64,000 bases of DNA from positions 1 through 64,000 of the forward strand of contig NZ_CALBGN010000001.1 of the NCBI RefSeq assembly GCF_937893305.1, read 5' to 3'. The DNA comes from an uncultured Helicobacter sp. Its GTDB lineage: Bacteria; Campylobacterota; Campylobacteria; Campylobacterales; Helicobacteraceae. Numbering within the stretch: position 1 is the stretch's first letter; each line of letters begins with the position of its first letter. The notes beneath the pieces are model-generated. The model did no database searches, was not told the DNA's origin, and saw nothing but the letters and a program-made list of their open reading frames with translations. This document shows positions 43,566 to 51,752 of this stretch, in pieces. The position numbers were made by a program, and so were the translations under genes.

Positions 43566-43600
43566 TTTTTCCTAAAATTTCATTTATAAGTGTTAGTTTT

Positions 43601-44659
43601 ATGCTTTACTATCTTTATGTGTTTTTTGATATTAACCTGTTTCAGTATATTACGGTGCGTTCAGCAATAGCCTTTTTTATTGCTTTGCTATTAACAATTT
43701 TTATTATGCCTTACTATATTTTATGGGCACAAAGTAAGCAAGCAAATCAGCCTATTTCTAAGTTTGCTCCAAAAAACCATCTTCAAAAGGCAAACACTCC
43801 TACAATGGGTGGAATCATTTTTGTTAGCATGACATTGCTTGCAACTTTGTTATGTGCAAAACTTACGCATATTTATGTGCTTTTAGGGATTGCTACTCTG
43901 CTTTTGTTTGCATTGCTTGGTGTAAGTGATGATTATTCTAAAATTTCACAAAATAGAAATGCTGGAATGTCTGCTAGAAAAAAGTTTTATTTGCAAATTT
44001 TTCTAAGTTTTTTACTCTCTTTAGCTTTGTATTGGACGACTTTAAATACAGAATTTTATTTGCCTTTTTTTAAAAATGCTTTATTTGATTGGGGGCTATT
44101 TGGAGTCTTATTTTGGACGCTTGTGTTTGTTGCAACAAGTAATGCAGTGAATTTAACAGATGGTTTAGATGGTTTAGTTGCAATTCCTTCTATTTATGCA
44201 CTAACTTCTTTGAGTGTATTTGTGTATGTGGCTGGGCATAGCGGACTTAGTGCGTATTTACTCTACCCTAAAGTTTTAGATAGTGGAGAATTAGTGATCT
44301 TATCAGCGGCATTGATTGGATCTTTAATTGGCTTTTTATGGTATAACTGCCATCCGGCACAGGTGTTTATGGGAGATAGTGGAAGCCTTAGTCTTGGGGG
44401 GTTTATCGCATATATGGCAATTGTTTCTAAAAATGAGATTCTTTTATTTTTGATTGGATTTATTTTTGTGGTGGAGGCTTTGTCTGTGATTTTGCAGATT
44501 GGAAGCTATAAAACGCGAGGTAAAAAAATCTTTTTAATGGCTCCATTGCATCATCATTTTGAAGAGAAGGGCTTAAGTGAAAGTAAGATTATCGTTCGTT
44601 TTTGGATTGTTGCATTAATGAGCAATTTAATTGCACTTTTGAGTTTAAAACTTCGTTAA
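43601..44659 (+). CDS. mraY: Phospho-N-acetylmuramoyl-pentapeptide transferase
   Basis: This inner-membrane enzyme makes lipid I from UDP-MurNAc-pentapeptide and undecaprenyl phosphate. Ten hydrophobic segments, NTPTMGGIIFV, LGVSDDYSKI (Asp pair), NAVNLTDGLDGLVAIP, FMGDSGSLSLGGF and the C-terminal MAPLHHHFEEKG are all typical. 352 residues. murD follows after nine bases in the same operon. Confidence 0.97.
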   Translation: MLYYLYVFFDINLFQYITVRSAIAFFIALLLTIFIMPYYILWAQSKQANQPISKFAPKNHLQKANTPTMGGIIFVSMTLLATLLCAKLTHIYVLLGIATLLLFALLGVSDDYSKISQNRNAGMSARKKFYLQIFLSFLLSLALYWTTLNTEFYLPFFKNALFDWGLFGVLFWTLVFVATSNAVNLTDGLDGLVAIPSIYALTSLSVFVYVAGHSGLSAYLLYPKVLDSGELVILSAALIGSLIGFLWYNCHPAQVFMGDSGSLSLGGFIAYMAIVSKNEILLFLIGFIFVVEALSVILQIGSYKTRGKKIFLMAPLHHHFEEKGLSESKIIVRFWIVALMSNLIALLSLKLR

Positions 44660-44668
44660 AGGATTGCT

Positions 44669-45937
44669 ATGCTGATACTTTTAGGATTTGGTGAGACAAA
44701 TCGTGCTATTGCGGAATCTTATGCGCCACTTTTAGTTTTTGATGATTGTTTTAAGACGCTAAGTTATGATGAGTTTGGTAATGCACTCTATCCTAGTGCG
44801 TATTTATCAGAGATTTTATCTGTCCAGCTTGATGCAACAATCCTTGTAAGTCCCGGGATTCCACCAGATAATCTAATGGTGCAAACTGCAGACTCCTTTG
44901 TTAGAAAATATCCCAAAATGCGTCTTTTAAGTGAATATGACTTTTTTGCAAAAAATATGCCTGCTTCTGTGTGGATTAGTGGGACAAATGGTAAAACCAC
45001 AACCACACAAATGCTTACACATTTGCTTCAGCACATTAGTGCGCAAAGTGGTGGCAACATCGGCACGCCTTTGGCAAAATTAGATTCCAACTCTCCACTT
45101 TGGGTGTTAGAAACAAGCTCTTTTACGCTCCATTATACAAATCTCGCAAAGCCTATTTTGTATCTTTTGCTTCCACTCTCACAAGATCATATTAGTTGGC
45201 ACGGGAGCTATGAAGCATATATTAATGACAAACTAAAGCCTATTTTATCACTAAAAGAAAAAGAAATTGCGATTTTACCAAAGAGTGTGGAGGAGCATAC
45301 TTTTTGCAAAGAATCTTTAGCGGAGCTTGTTTTTTATGAAAACTCTAGTGATTTAGCGCAAGTTTTTGGAATAGATTTAAAGAAGATTTTGTTTAAAGAA
45401 CCTTTTTTGCTTGATGCAACTTTGGCTTTGTGTGCCGCAAAGATTTTAACCTTGCAGACAAATTATAATCTTTTAAATGCCTTTAAAATTGGAGCGCATA
45501 AAATAGAAGAATTTTATGATGAAATTGGGAATCTTTGGGTTGATGATAGCAAGGGCACAAATCTTGATGCCACAATGGAAGCGTTAAAATGTTATGCGGA
45601 TAAAAAGATTTTTTTGATTTTAGGTGGAGATGACAAAGGAGCGGATTTAAGTCCTTTGTTTGATTTAATAAAAGCTCTGCAAGATCGCAATGGAATAGAG
45701 ATTTTTACGATTGGGAGCAACACAGAAAAACTTTGCAATCTTGCAGTTGGAATTGTGGAATCTAAAGCGTGCTATACACTTGATGTTGCAGTAAGTAGCA
45801 TAAAGAAGAAGTTGTTGGAATCCAAAAAGGATTCCACAAATGTTGTAGCAATGCTATCTCCTGCTGCGGCAAGTTTGGATCAATTTAGTTCCTATAAAGA
45901 AAGGGGAGAGAAGTTTAAAGCTCTAGTTAAATTCTAG
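44669..45937 (+). CDS. murD: UDP-N-acetylmuramoylalanine--D-glutamate ligase
   Basis: This cytoplasmic Mur ligase adds D-glutamate to UDP-MurNAc-L-Ala. The ATP loop ISGTNGKTTTTQML, the SSFTLHY segment, LPLSQDHISWHGSYEAYINDK, and the C-terminal WVDDSKGTNLDATMEAL and LSPAAASLDQFSSYKERG match MurD. Slightly short at 422 residues, as usual in this group. Its end overlaps the convergent priA by 15 bases. Confidence 0.95.
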   Translation: MLILLGFGETNRAIAESYAPLLVFDDCFKTLSYDEFGNALYPSAYLSEILSVQLDATILVSPGIPPDNLMVQTADSFVRKYPKMRLLSEYDFFAKNMPASVWISGTNGKTTTTQMLTHLLQHISAQSGGNIGTPLAKLDSNSPLWVLETSSFTLHYTNLAKPILYLLLPLSQDHISWHGSYEAYINDKLKPILSLKEKEIAILPKSVEEHTFCKESLAELVFYENSSDLAQVFGIDLKKILFKEPFLLDATLALCAAKILTLQTNYNLLNAFKIGAHKIEEFYDEIGNLWVDDSKGTNLDATMEALKCYADKKIFLILGGDDKGADLSPLFDLIKALQDRNGIEIFTIGSNTEKLCNLAVGIVESKACYTLDVAVSSIKKKLLESKKDSTNVVAMLSPAAASLDQFSSYKERGEKFKALVKF

Positions 45938-47797
45938 TGGATCTATATCAATTTCACAGGAAAAATGACGCAAAGGGAAAAGAGCTTTGTGTAAGTCCTT
46001 AGTGCTTTTGGAGCGAAGCATTATTACATATCTCCATTTCTCAAAAATACGCTCAATAGGTGCTTTGCCACTTCCTACAATTTCTATATCCAGCGCATTT
46101 TCTTGGATTGTTTGTTTTAGAATTTCTAAGGCTTCTTGCATAAGAGAGTTGGCTTTTATTTGATTTTTATGATTAAGATGAATAAGAGCTAAACGCACAA
46201 ATGGTGGATATAAATTTCCACGTATTAGAAGTTCATCTTCTAAAAATATTTGATAATCTTGCAAATAGTTTTTGAAAAAGTCTGCATATTGTGTTTGGAT
46301 TAAAACTTTGCCATTTTCTTTTCTTCCGCTTCTTCCAGAAATTTGAAACATTAAAGCTAATGCTTTTTCTCTTGCTCTATAATCACTCCCTTTTAAAAGA
46401 TAATCCAAGCCTAAAATGATACTTAATGCAACATTATGATAATCGTGTCCTTTAGAGAGCATTTGCGTGCCAACAAGAATATCAATACTATGGTTATTAA
46501 AAGCATCAAGGGTTTGAGAAAGCTTTTTTTGAGTGGTGATAGAATCGCGATCAAAGCAGGCAATGCGACTTTTTGGTAAAGTTTCTTGCAAGGTTTTAGC
46601 AAACTCTTGCGTGCCTATGCGTAAGCTTTGCAATGTGCCTTTGCATTTTGGACAAACTTGTGGAATGGGACGCGTATAGTGGCAATAATGGCATTTTAGA
46701 CTAGAATCTTTGGAGTGCAAACTTAAAGACACGCTACAATTTGGGCATTCAATGGATTCTTTGCAATCTATGCAAAGTAAATGCTTGAAATTTGCGCGTG
46801 TAGGCAAAAAGACAATGGCTTGTTTATGATTGCTTAAAGTTTCTTCTAATGCGATTTGTATTTCTGTGGGTTTTGGAGTTTTAGATTCCAACTTTTCGCA
46901 AAAATCATAATGTTTTTGTGTCTTAAAATGTGTGCCTTTTAAACGAAATAGACTTTGATGATTCTTTGCGCGTTGGTAGCTTGTAGCAAGTGGAGTTGCT
47001 GAACCTAAAACAATTTTAAGATTCTGTGTTTTTGCAAGATAGAGTGCAACATCGCGTGCGTGGTAGCGTGGAGTGGAGTTGGATTTATATGCATCATCGT
47101 GTTCTTCATCAATGATGATTAAATCTAAATGCACAAGTGGTAAAAATAAAGCTGAACGCGCTCCTGCTAGGATTCTAATTTTGCCTTTTTTTAAATCCTG
47201 CAAGATTTTGTTTTTTTTAGCCTTTGTAACTTTAGAATGCCAAAATGCGATACAATCTCCAAAAACAGCCCTTAGTCGTTTCTCCATTTGCGGAGTAAGA
47301 GAGATTTCTGGCATTAAAAAAAGTGCATTTTTTCCTTTTTTCAAACTTGCATTAAAGAGATGCATATAAATTTCTGTTTTGCCGCTACCTGTATCTCCAA
47401 AAAGCAAAGAATCTTGATGATTTGTAATAAAATTAAAAGCTTTAAGTTGTTCTTTGCTTAAGGGATTAAGCAAGAAGTCTAGGGGTTGCAAATTTAGATT
47501 TTGTGTGTCACTAAAGGGAGTAAAAAGACTAAATGCAAGAGAATGTGAAGCGCAATAATAGCTTGCGATAAATTCTGCAAGAGCGCATTGTGCTTTAGAA
47601 AAATATAGGTTTAAAGGAGTAGCTTCCTTGCATTGAAATTCAGGTTTTTTACACGTTTGAAATACAACGCCTTGAATGGGCTTAGAATGCAATATGACAC
47701 TAACAAGCGCACCTTTTTCAAGGGGAGTTTTGCAAAAATAAGTCAGTAATGGGGAATTGCGCTTTAAAATGATGATGTGATAGAAAAATTCTTGCAA
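45923..47797 (-). CDS. priA: Primosomal replication restart helicase PriA
   Basis: This DEAH-type SF2 helicase restarts collapsed forks. Walker A is GDTGSGKTEIYMHL; motif II is IIDEEHDDAY. The zinc module has the CxxC pairs CIDCKESIECPNC and CHYC...CPKCKG. The helicase C-terminal motif GTQMLSKGHDYHNV is present. 624 residues, shorter than E. coli PriA because the N-terminal DNA-binding part is reduced, as in other epsilonproteobacteria. Two small genes precede it with only two to four bases between. Confidence 0.94.
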   Translation of the reverse strand: MQEFFYHIIILKRNSPLLTYFCKTPLEKGALVSVILHSKPIQGVVFQTCKKPEFQCKEATPLNLYFSKAQCALAEFIASYYCASHSLAFSLFTPFSDTQNLNLQPLDFLLNPLSKEQLKAFNFITNHQDSLLFGDTGSGKTEIYMHLFNASLKKGKNALFLMPEISLTPQMEKRLRAVFGDCIAFWHSKVTKAKKNKILQDLKKGKIRILAGARSALFLPLVHLDLIIIDEEHDDAYKSNSTPRYHARDVALYLAKTQNLKIVLGSATPLATSYQRAKNHQSLFRLKGTHFKTQKHYDFCEKLESKTPKPTEIQIALEETLSNHKQAIVFLPTRANFKHLLCIDCKESIECPNCSVSLSLHSKDSSLKCHYCHYTRPIPQVCPKCKGTLQSLRIGTQEFAKTLQETLPKSRIACFDRDSITTQKKLSQTLDAFNNHSIDILVGTQMLSKGHDYHNVALSIILGLDYLLKGSDYRAREKALALMFQISGRSGRKENGKVLIQTQYADFFKNYLQDYQIFLEDELLIRGNLYPPFVRLALIHLNHKNQIKANSLMQEALEILKQTIQENALDIEIVGSGKAPIERIFEKWRYVIMLRSKSTKDLHKALFPLRHFSCEIDIDPLEFN

Positions 47798-47799
47798 GT

Positions 47800-48030
47800 T
47801 TAGTGAGAAGTTTTTGCGTCTTGGAGTTTTTGTAGAGCGGTTGCAATGCTTGTTTCTAATGTGGTTTTAATTTCATAAGATTCTAAAAATACGCGCAAAA
47901 GATCACGTGGGTTTATAGAGTTTGAAGCATCTGTAATTGCCTTTAGTGCTTCAAGGGTGTCAGGGGAGATTTCTTGTGTGGGAATATCAAAAAAACGCCC
48001 TGCAATGCTCACGCGAAACACATTATCCAT
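47800..48030 (-). CDS. Small conserved hypothetical protein
   Basis: This 76-residue protein reads MDNVFRVSIAGRFFDIPTQE...NPRDLLRVFLESYEIKT. No membrane segment or known motif. It is packed between a ZapB-like coiled-coil gene and priA with gaps of four and two bases, so it is translated with them. I do not recognise a function. Confidence 0.7.
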   Translation of the reverse strand: MDNVFRVSIAGRFFDIPTQEISPDTLEALKAITDASNSINPRDLLRVFLESYEIKTTLETSIATALQKLQDAKTSH

Positions 48031-48034
48031 ACAA

Positions 48035-48268
48035 TTAGCGTCCTAGTGCATTTTGAATTTTGTTTAACACGCCTTCTAATTCACGCTCTTTTGCGCTAAT
48101 TTCATCATAAAGGGAGCTAATTTCAGAGTTTTTTGCTTCATTTTCTGCTTTTAAAAGCACGATTTGTTGGCGCAAAGATTGATTTTCATCGCGTTGTTTT
48201 TGTAGCTCTTCTACAAGAGATTCAACGCTTTCTAGGAGTTTATTTGCAGTTGTCTTAGCTTCTTCCAT
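48035..48268 (-). CDS. Small coiled-coil protein, ZapB-like
   Basis: This 77-residue protein is almost entirely coiled coil: MEEAKTTANKLLESVESLVEE..., then QKQRDENQSLRQQIVLLKAE and IQNALGR at the end. Size and heptads resemble the division factor ZapB, but the family assignment is by shape only. The ATG at 48268 has AAGGA eight bases upstream; an ATG 13 codons earlier lacks a site. The two small genes and priA form one unit. Confidence 0.7.
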   Translation of the reverse strand: MEEAKTTANKLLESVESLVEELQKQRDENQSLRQQIVLLKAENEAKNSEISSLYDEISAKERELEGVLNKIQNALGR

Positions 48269-48343
48269 AGCAATTCCTTGGTTTAAATAAGTGAAGTATT
48301 TTAGCATTATTTCTTTAATTTTTAGGGATTTTGTTAAAAAAAT

Positions 48344-49657
48344 TTAAGAAAGCAAGGCTTTTAGTGTGGTGATTAAATATGTAAGTTCTTCTTGCGTGTG
48401 TGTGTAGTGTAGATTTAGCCGAATCCAGCCGGGTTTTTGGCTAAAAGTTGTATCATCTTTTAAGCCTAATAAATCGTGTCCATAAGGTCCTGCACAAGAG
48501 CAACCAGCACGCACTAAGATTCCATATTCTTTAGATAATTTTTCAGCGCATTTAAAGGGTTCAATTCCTGCAAGATTAAAGGCAAAAATCCCTAAGACAT
48601 TATGTGCTAAGTTTCCATAATGTGTAATGCGTGGTTCATTTTCTAAAAACTCTCTAAATTCTTGCAGATAAGATTCTTTTGCTTGTTTGATCCAATCTAG
48701 CCCTATTTCTTGGCGCAAGGAGAAACCTAAGTATGCACGTAAAAAGGCTAAAATTCCGGGAGTTCCAGCTTCTTCTCTTACTTCATCAACACTAAAGTAT
48801 TTTGCGCTCGTGCGCGAAACATAGCCCACAACGCCCCCTCCGCAAAAAGTTGGAGGGAGTGTTTTGTCAATTAAGGCGCGATTAATGATTAAGATTCCAC
48901 TGCTTCCAATTCCTCCAAAGAGTTTGTGGGGAGAGAGAAAAATTGCATCATAAAATTGTGGAGAGATATGCAAATAAGAAGCACTGCTAGCGCAATCAAA
49001 ACAAATGATTCCACCATAGCTTCGCACTAAATTTGAGATTTGTTGATAGGGGATAATAATCCCGCTAACATTTGAGCCTAAAGCAAAAGAAGCGATAATT
49101 TTGCGTCCTTTGTTGGAATCTAAAATGTGCTTTAGGGCTTCAAGGTTAAAAAGCCCTTTTGTATCTAGTGGGACACGCACCACTTCACACAAACCTTCTC
49201 TGAAACTTAATTCATTGCTATGATGTTCATAAGGTCCAACAATCACCAAAGGGAGCTTGGATTTATCCAAATCAACAAGATTTAAAAGTGCGCGTGTTTT
49301 TGGTGGGATATAAATACCAAGAAGTTCTTGAAATTTTTTAATTGCTGCTGTTGAGCCAAAACCGCAAGCAATTAATGCAAAGTTGGAATCTAATTGAAAA
49401 AAGTCTTTTAAATGTTCTCTTGCGCCTTCATAAAGTGTGCTGATAAATTCTGCATTTGCATTGCTTTGTGAGTGTGTGTTAGCATAAAAGGGCAGAATAG
49501 AGTTGATGCGTTCTTCTACACATTTTGCAGCAAGTCCGCTAGCAGTCCAGTCAAAATAATGGAATCCTTTTTGTAGAAGACAAGATTCTCTCAAGATAGC
49601 GCGTTTGGATTCCATATCTTTAGGTAATGCGTGAAAAAGAGGTGCAAAAAAGTCCAT
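48344..49657 (-). CDS. Aminotransferase class V PLP enzyme (NifS/cysteine-desulfurase-like)
   Basis: This 437-residue fold-type I PLP enzyme has YFDWTASGLAAK at the N-terminus, GFGSTAAIKKFQELL (phosphate cup) and ICFDCASSASYLHISP (PLP Asp). The PLP lysine is in LSPHKLFGGIGSSGIL. A cysteine pair in VRAGCSCAGPYGHDLLG sits where desulfurases carry the active Cys. It resembles the NifS-like protein annotated in H. pylori. Substrate not certain. The gene stands alone, divergent from the antiporter. Confidence 0.82.
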   Translation of the reverse strand: MDFFAPLFHALPKDMESKRAILRESCLLQKGFHYFDWTASGLAAKCVEERINSILPFYANTHSQSNANAEFISTLYEGAREHLKDFFQLDSNFALIACGFGSTAAIKKFQELLGIYIPPKTRALLNLVDLDKSKLPLVIVGPYEHHSNELSFREGLCEVVRVPLDTKGLFNLEALKHILDSNKGRKIIASFALGSNVSGIIIPYQQISNLVRSYGGIICFDCASSASYLHISPQFYDAIFLSPHKLFGGIGSSGILIINRALIDKTLPPTFCGGGVVGYVSRTSAKYFSVDEVREEAGTPGILAFLRAYLGFSLRQEIGLDWIKQAKESYLQEFREFLENEPRITHYGNLAHNVLGIFAFNLAGIEPFKCAEKLSKEYGILVRAGCSCAGPYGHDLLGLKDDTTFSQKPGWIRLNLHYTHTQEELTYLITTLKALLS

Positions 49658-49770
49658 AATTTTTCCAAAATTTCGTTTAAAAAGTGGAGCATTTTACCAC
49701 ATTTTTTAAGATTGCACTCTAAGTAATGTTATACTTATGCTTTTAATTTTATGGCTTTTTGGGATTGTAA

Positions 49771-50955
49771 GTGGAAAACATCATCACCTTTGGAATTGTT
49801 GCGATTTTAATTGTTATTGCTCCTTTTTTAAGCTTTCTTACGCGTTTGCCATTAGTTGCTGTGGAGATTGTGCTTGGAGCATTAGCCTTTCATTTTGGAT
49901 TGTTTTCGCATTCGCCATCTTTGGAATTTATCGCACATATTGGATTTTTGTTTTTAATGTTTTTATGTGGTTTAGAGGTGGATTTAAAGACTTTTACAAA
50001 GCTTGGCAAGGGCTTTTTGCAATCTGCATTTTTATATTTTTTAGTATTGTATGGGGTAGCGTTTTTTTATGTGCTAAATACGGATTTATCAGAATTTTAC
50101 ATTGCTGCATTACCTGTTATGAGTCTTGGAATGATTATGGCGATGCTAAAAGAATATCCTAAAAACACGCCTTGGTTACAGCTTGCATTAAATGTTGGAA
50201 TCTTAGGAGAATTAATCAGTATTGTGGCACTTGTGGTGTTAAATGGTGCATATTCGCATGGGCTTACTTGGGAGTTATATAAAACACTGCTTGTGTTGTT
50301 TTTGTTCTTAAGTGTGATTATTGGAGTTTTTAAGATTGCTGATGTGCTGTTTTGGTGGTATCCAGCATTTAAGTTTTTTTTAATCCCTAAGGAATCTAGC
50401 AAAAACCAAGATATTCGTTTTAGTGCGATGTTATTTTTTATTTTAATTGGGATCACACAAATTCTGGGGCTAGAAAGTGTGCTTGGAGCGTTTTTGGCTG
50501 GAATGATTTTAGCAACATATTTTCATCATCAAAAAGGCTTGGCTGAAAAATTAAATGAGTTTGGATTTGGCTTTTTTATTCCGTTGTTTTTTATTTATGT
50601 TGGTTCTACGCTAGATTTAGATTTGATGATGAAAAATTTACATTTATTTTCTTTGACTTTAAGTTTGATTGCAATTATGGTATCTTTGCGTTTGATTGCG
50701 GCATTTGTGGCGTATCGTAAATTTTTCAAAAGTTATGTAAAAACTGCTCTTTTTGCCTTTAGTCATTCGATGCCTTTAACTTTTTTGGTTGCCACTGCGC
50801 AACTTGGAATGCAATTTGGCGCAATTGGCACAGAAGAGTATTATGCATTGATTTTAGCAGCATTAATGGAGGGGATTTTCTTAACAATTGGTATTAAAAT
50901 GCTTTATAGTTATTGGATAAAGAAAAACGCTAATAATCAAGTGGTATCACCCTGA
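49771..50955 (+). CDS. Cation:proton antiporter (CPA2/KefB-like)
   Basis: This integral membrane protein of 394 residues has 11-12 hydrophobic segments. FLSFLTRLPLVAVEIVLGALAFHFGLF, FLFLMFLCGLEVDLKTF and LESVLGAFLAGMILATYFHHQKGLAEKLNEFGFGFFIPLFFIYVG are the Na/H exchanger family blocks, with Glu and Asp in the transport site region. No C-terminal RCK domain, unlike KefB. It starts at GTG. Its 3' end overlaps the convergent dprA by 19 bases. Confidence 0.88.
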   Translation: MENIITFGIVAILIVIAPFLSFLTRLPLVAVEIVLGALAFHFGLFSHSPSLEFIAHIGFLFLMFLCGLEVDLKTFTKLGKGFLQSAFLYFLVLYGVAFFYVLNTDLSEFYIAALPVMSLGMIMAMLKEYPKNTPWLQLALNVGILGELISIVALVVLNGAYSHGLTWELYKTLLVLFLFLSVIIGVFKIADVLFWWYPAFKFFLIPKESSKNQDIRFSAMLFFILIGITQILGLESVLGAFLAGMILATYFHHQKGLAEKLNEFGFGFFIPLFFIYVGSTLDLDLMMKNLHLFSLTLSLIAIMVSLRLIAAFVAYRKFFKSYVKTALFAFSHSMPLTFLVATAQLGMQFGAIGTEEYYALILAALMEGIFLTIGIKMLYSYWIKKNANNQVVSP

Positions 50956-51749
50956 GGGTTAGCTGCTTCTATACGCCCATTTTTGCGGTGGATTTTTCCT
51001 TCTAATTCGTATTCAAATAAAACTTCTCCAAAACGCAAAAGAGCTTCTTCAAATAGAGGATTGCCCTTGCAAAACTCTAAAATTTCATCATTACAATCTA
51101 TGTTTGTGTTTGACGCAATGTTGGCATCCAAAAGATTTGCGCAAACTTCATCAACAAAAGCATCTATGTCCCAAATCACCTTTGCTTGATTGTTTTTGGC
51201 TAGATTTTGTGTGCCAAGACTCTGTCCTAAATGATGAGGTGGGACAAAAATGGGTTTATTGAGACTTAGAGCATATTGTGCGCTTTGCATTGAGCCGCTA
51301 TGCAAGTCTGCTTGCGGGATTATCACGTATTTTCCTAAGCTAACCACGCTTTTGTTGCGTTCTAAAAAAGAATAGCGACGCGGAGTGTAAGTTGGTGCAA
51401 ATTGACTAAGAATTAAGCCTTGCTTATAAATTTTAGAAATAATGGGCGCATTACTTTTTGGATAAATATAATCTAGAGAGCTAGGAGAAATCATAATGGT
51501 ATTTGGCAGGGAGTTTGTGTGAGCGATAATGTCTGTGCCAAGCGCACCCCCACTAACAATTACGATTCCATTTTTACTGAGTTTTTGTGCAATGATTTTA
51601 GTGAAGTTTTGCGCATAAAGATTTGGATTTCGCGTGCCGATGATTGTAATTTTTGGCGCGTTTAGAAGTTCTAAATTTCCGCAATAATAAAGTGTTTGAA
51701 TCTCTTTTAAATGGGCAAGTTCTTTAGGGATTTGCGCAAGAGATTTCAA
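50937..51749 (-). CDS. dprA: DNA processing protein DprA
   Basis: It protects incoming single-stranded DNA and loads RecA in natural transformation. The Rossmann-type core shows IIGTRNPNLYAQNFTKIIAQKL, VSGGALGTDIIAH and IPQADLHSGSMQSAQYAL. The 270 residues lack the C-terminal winged helix of longer DprA proteins. It follows the propeller protein gene with three bases between. Confidence 0.93.
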   Translation of the reverse strand: MKSLAQIPKELAHLKEIQTLYYCGNLELLNAPKITIIGTRNPNLYAQNFTKIIAQKLSKNGIVIVSGGALGTDIIAHTNSLPNTIMISPSSLDYIYPKSNAPIISKIYKQGLILSQFAPTYTPRRYSFLERNKSVVSLGKYVIIPQADLHSGSMQSAQYALSLNKPIFVPPHHLGQSLGTQNLAKNNQAKVIWDIDAFVDEVCANLLDANIASNTNIDCNDEILEFCKGNPLFEEALLRFGEVLFEYELEGKIHRKNGRIEAANPQGDTT

Positions 51750-51752
51750 AAT

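Noticed and set aside
49737..50162. A long open frame overlapping the antiporter gene in another frame.
   Set aside because: It has no ribosome-binding site, its peptide has odd composition (many Cys and Trp), and the antiporter frame has clear family motifs.
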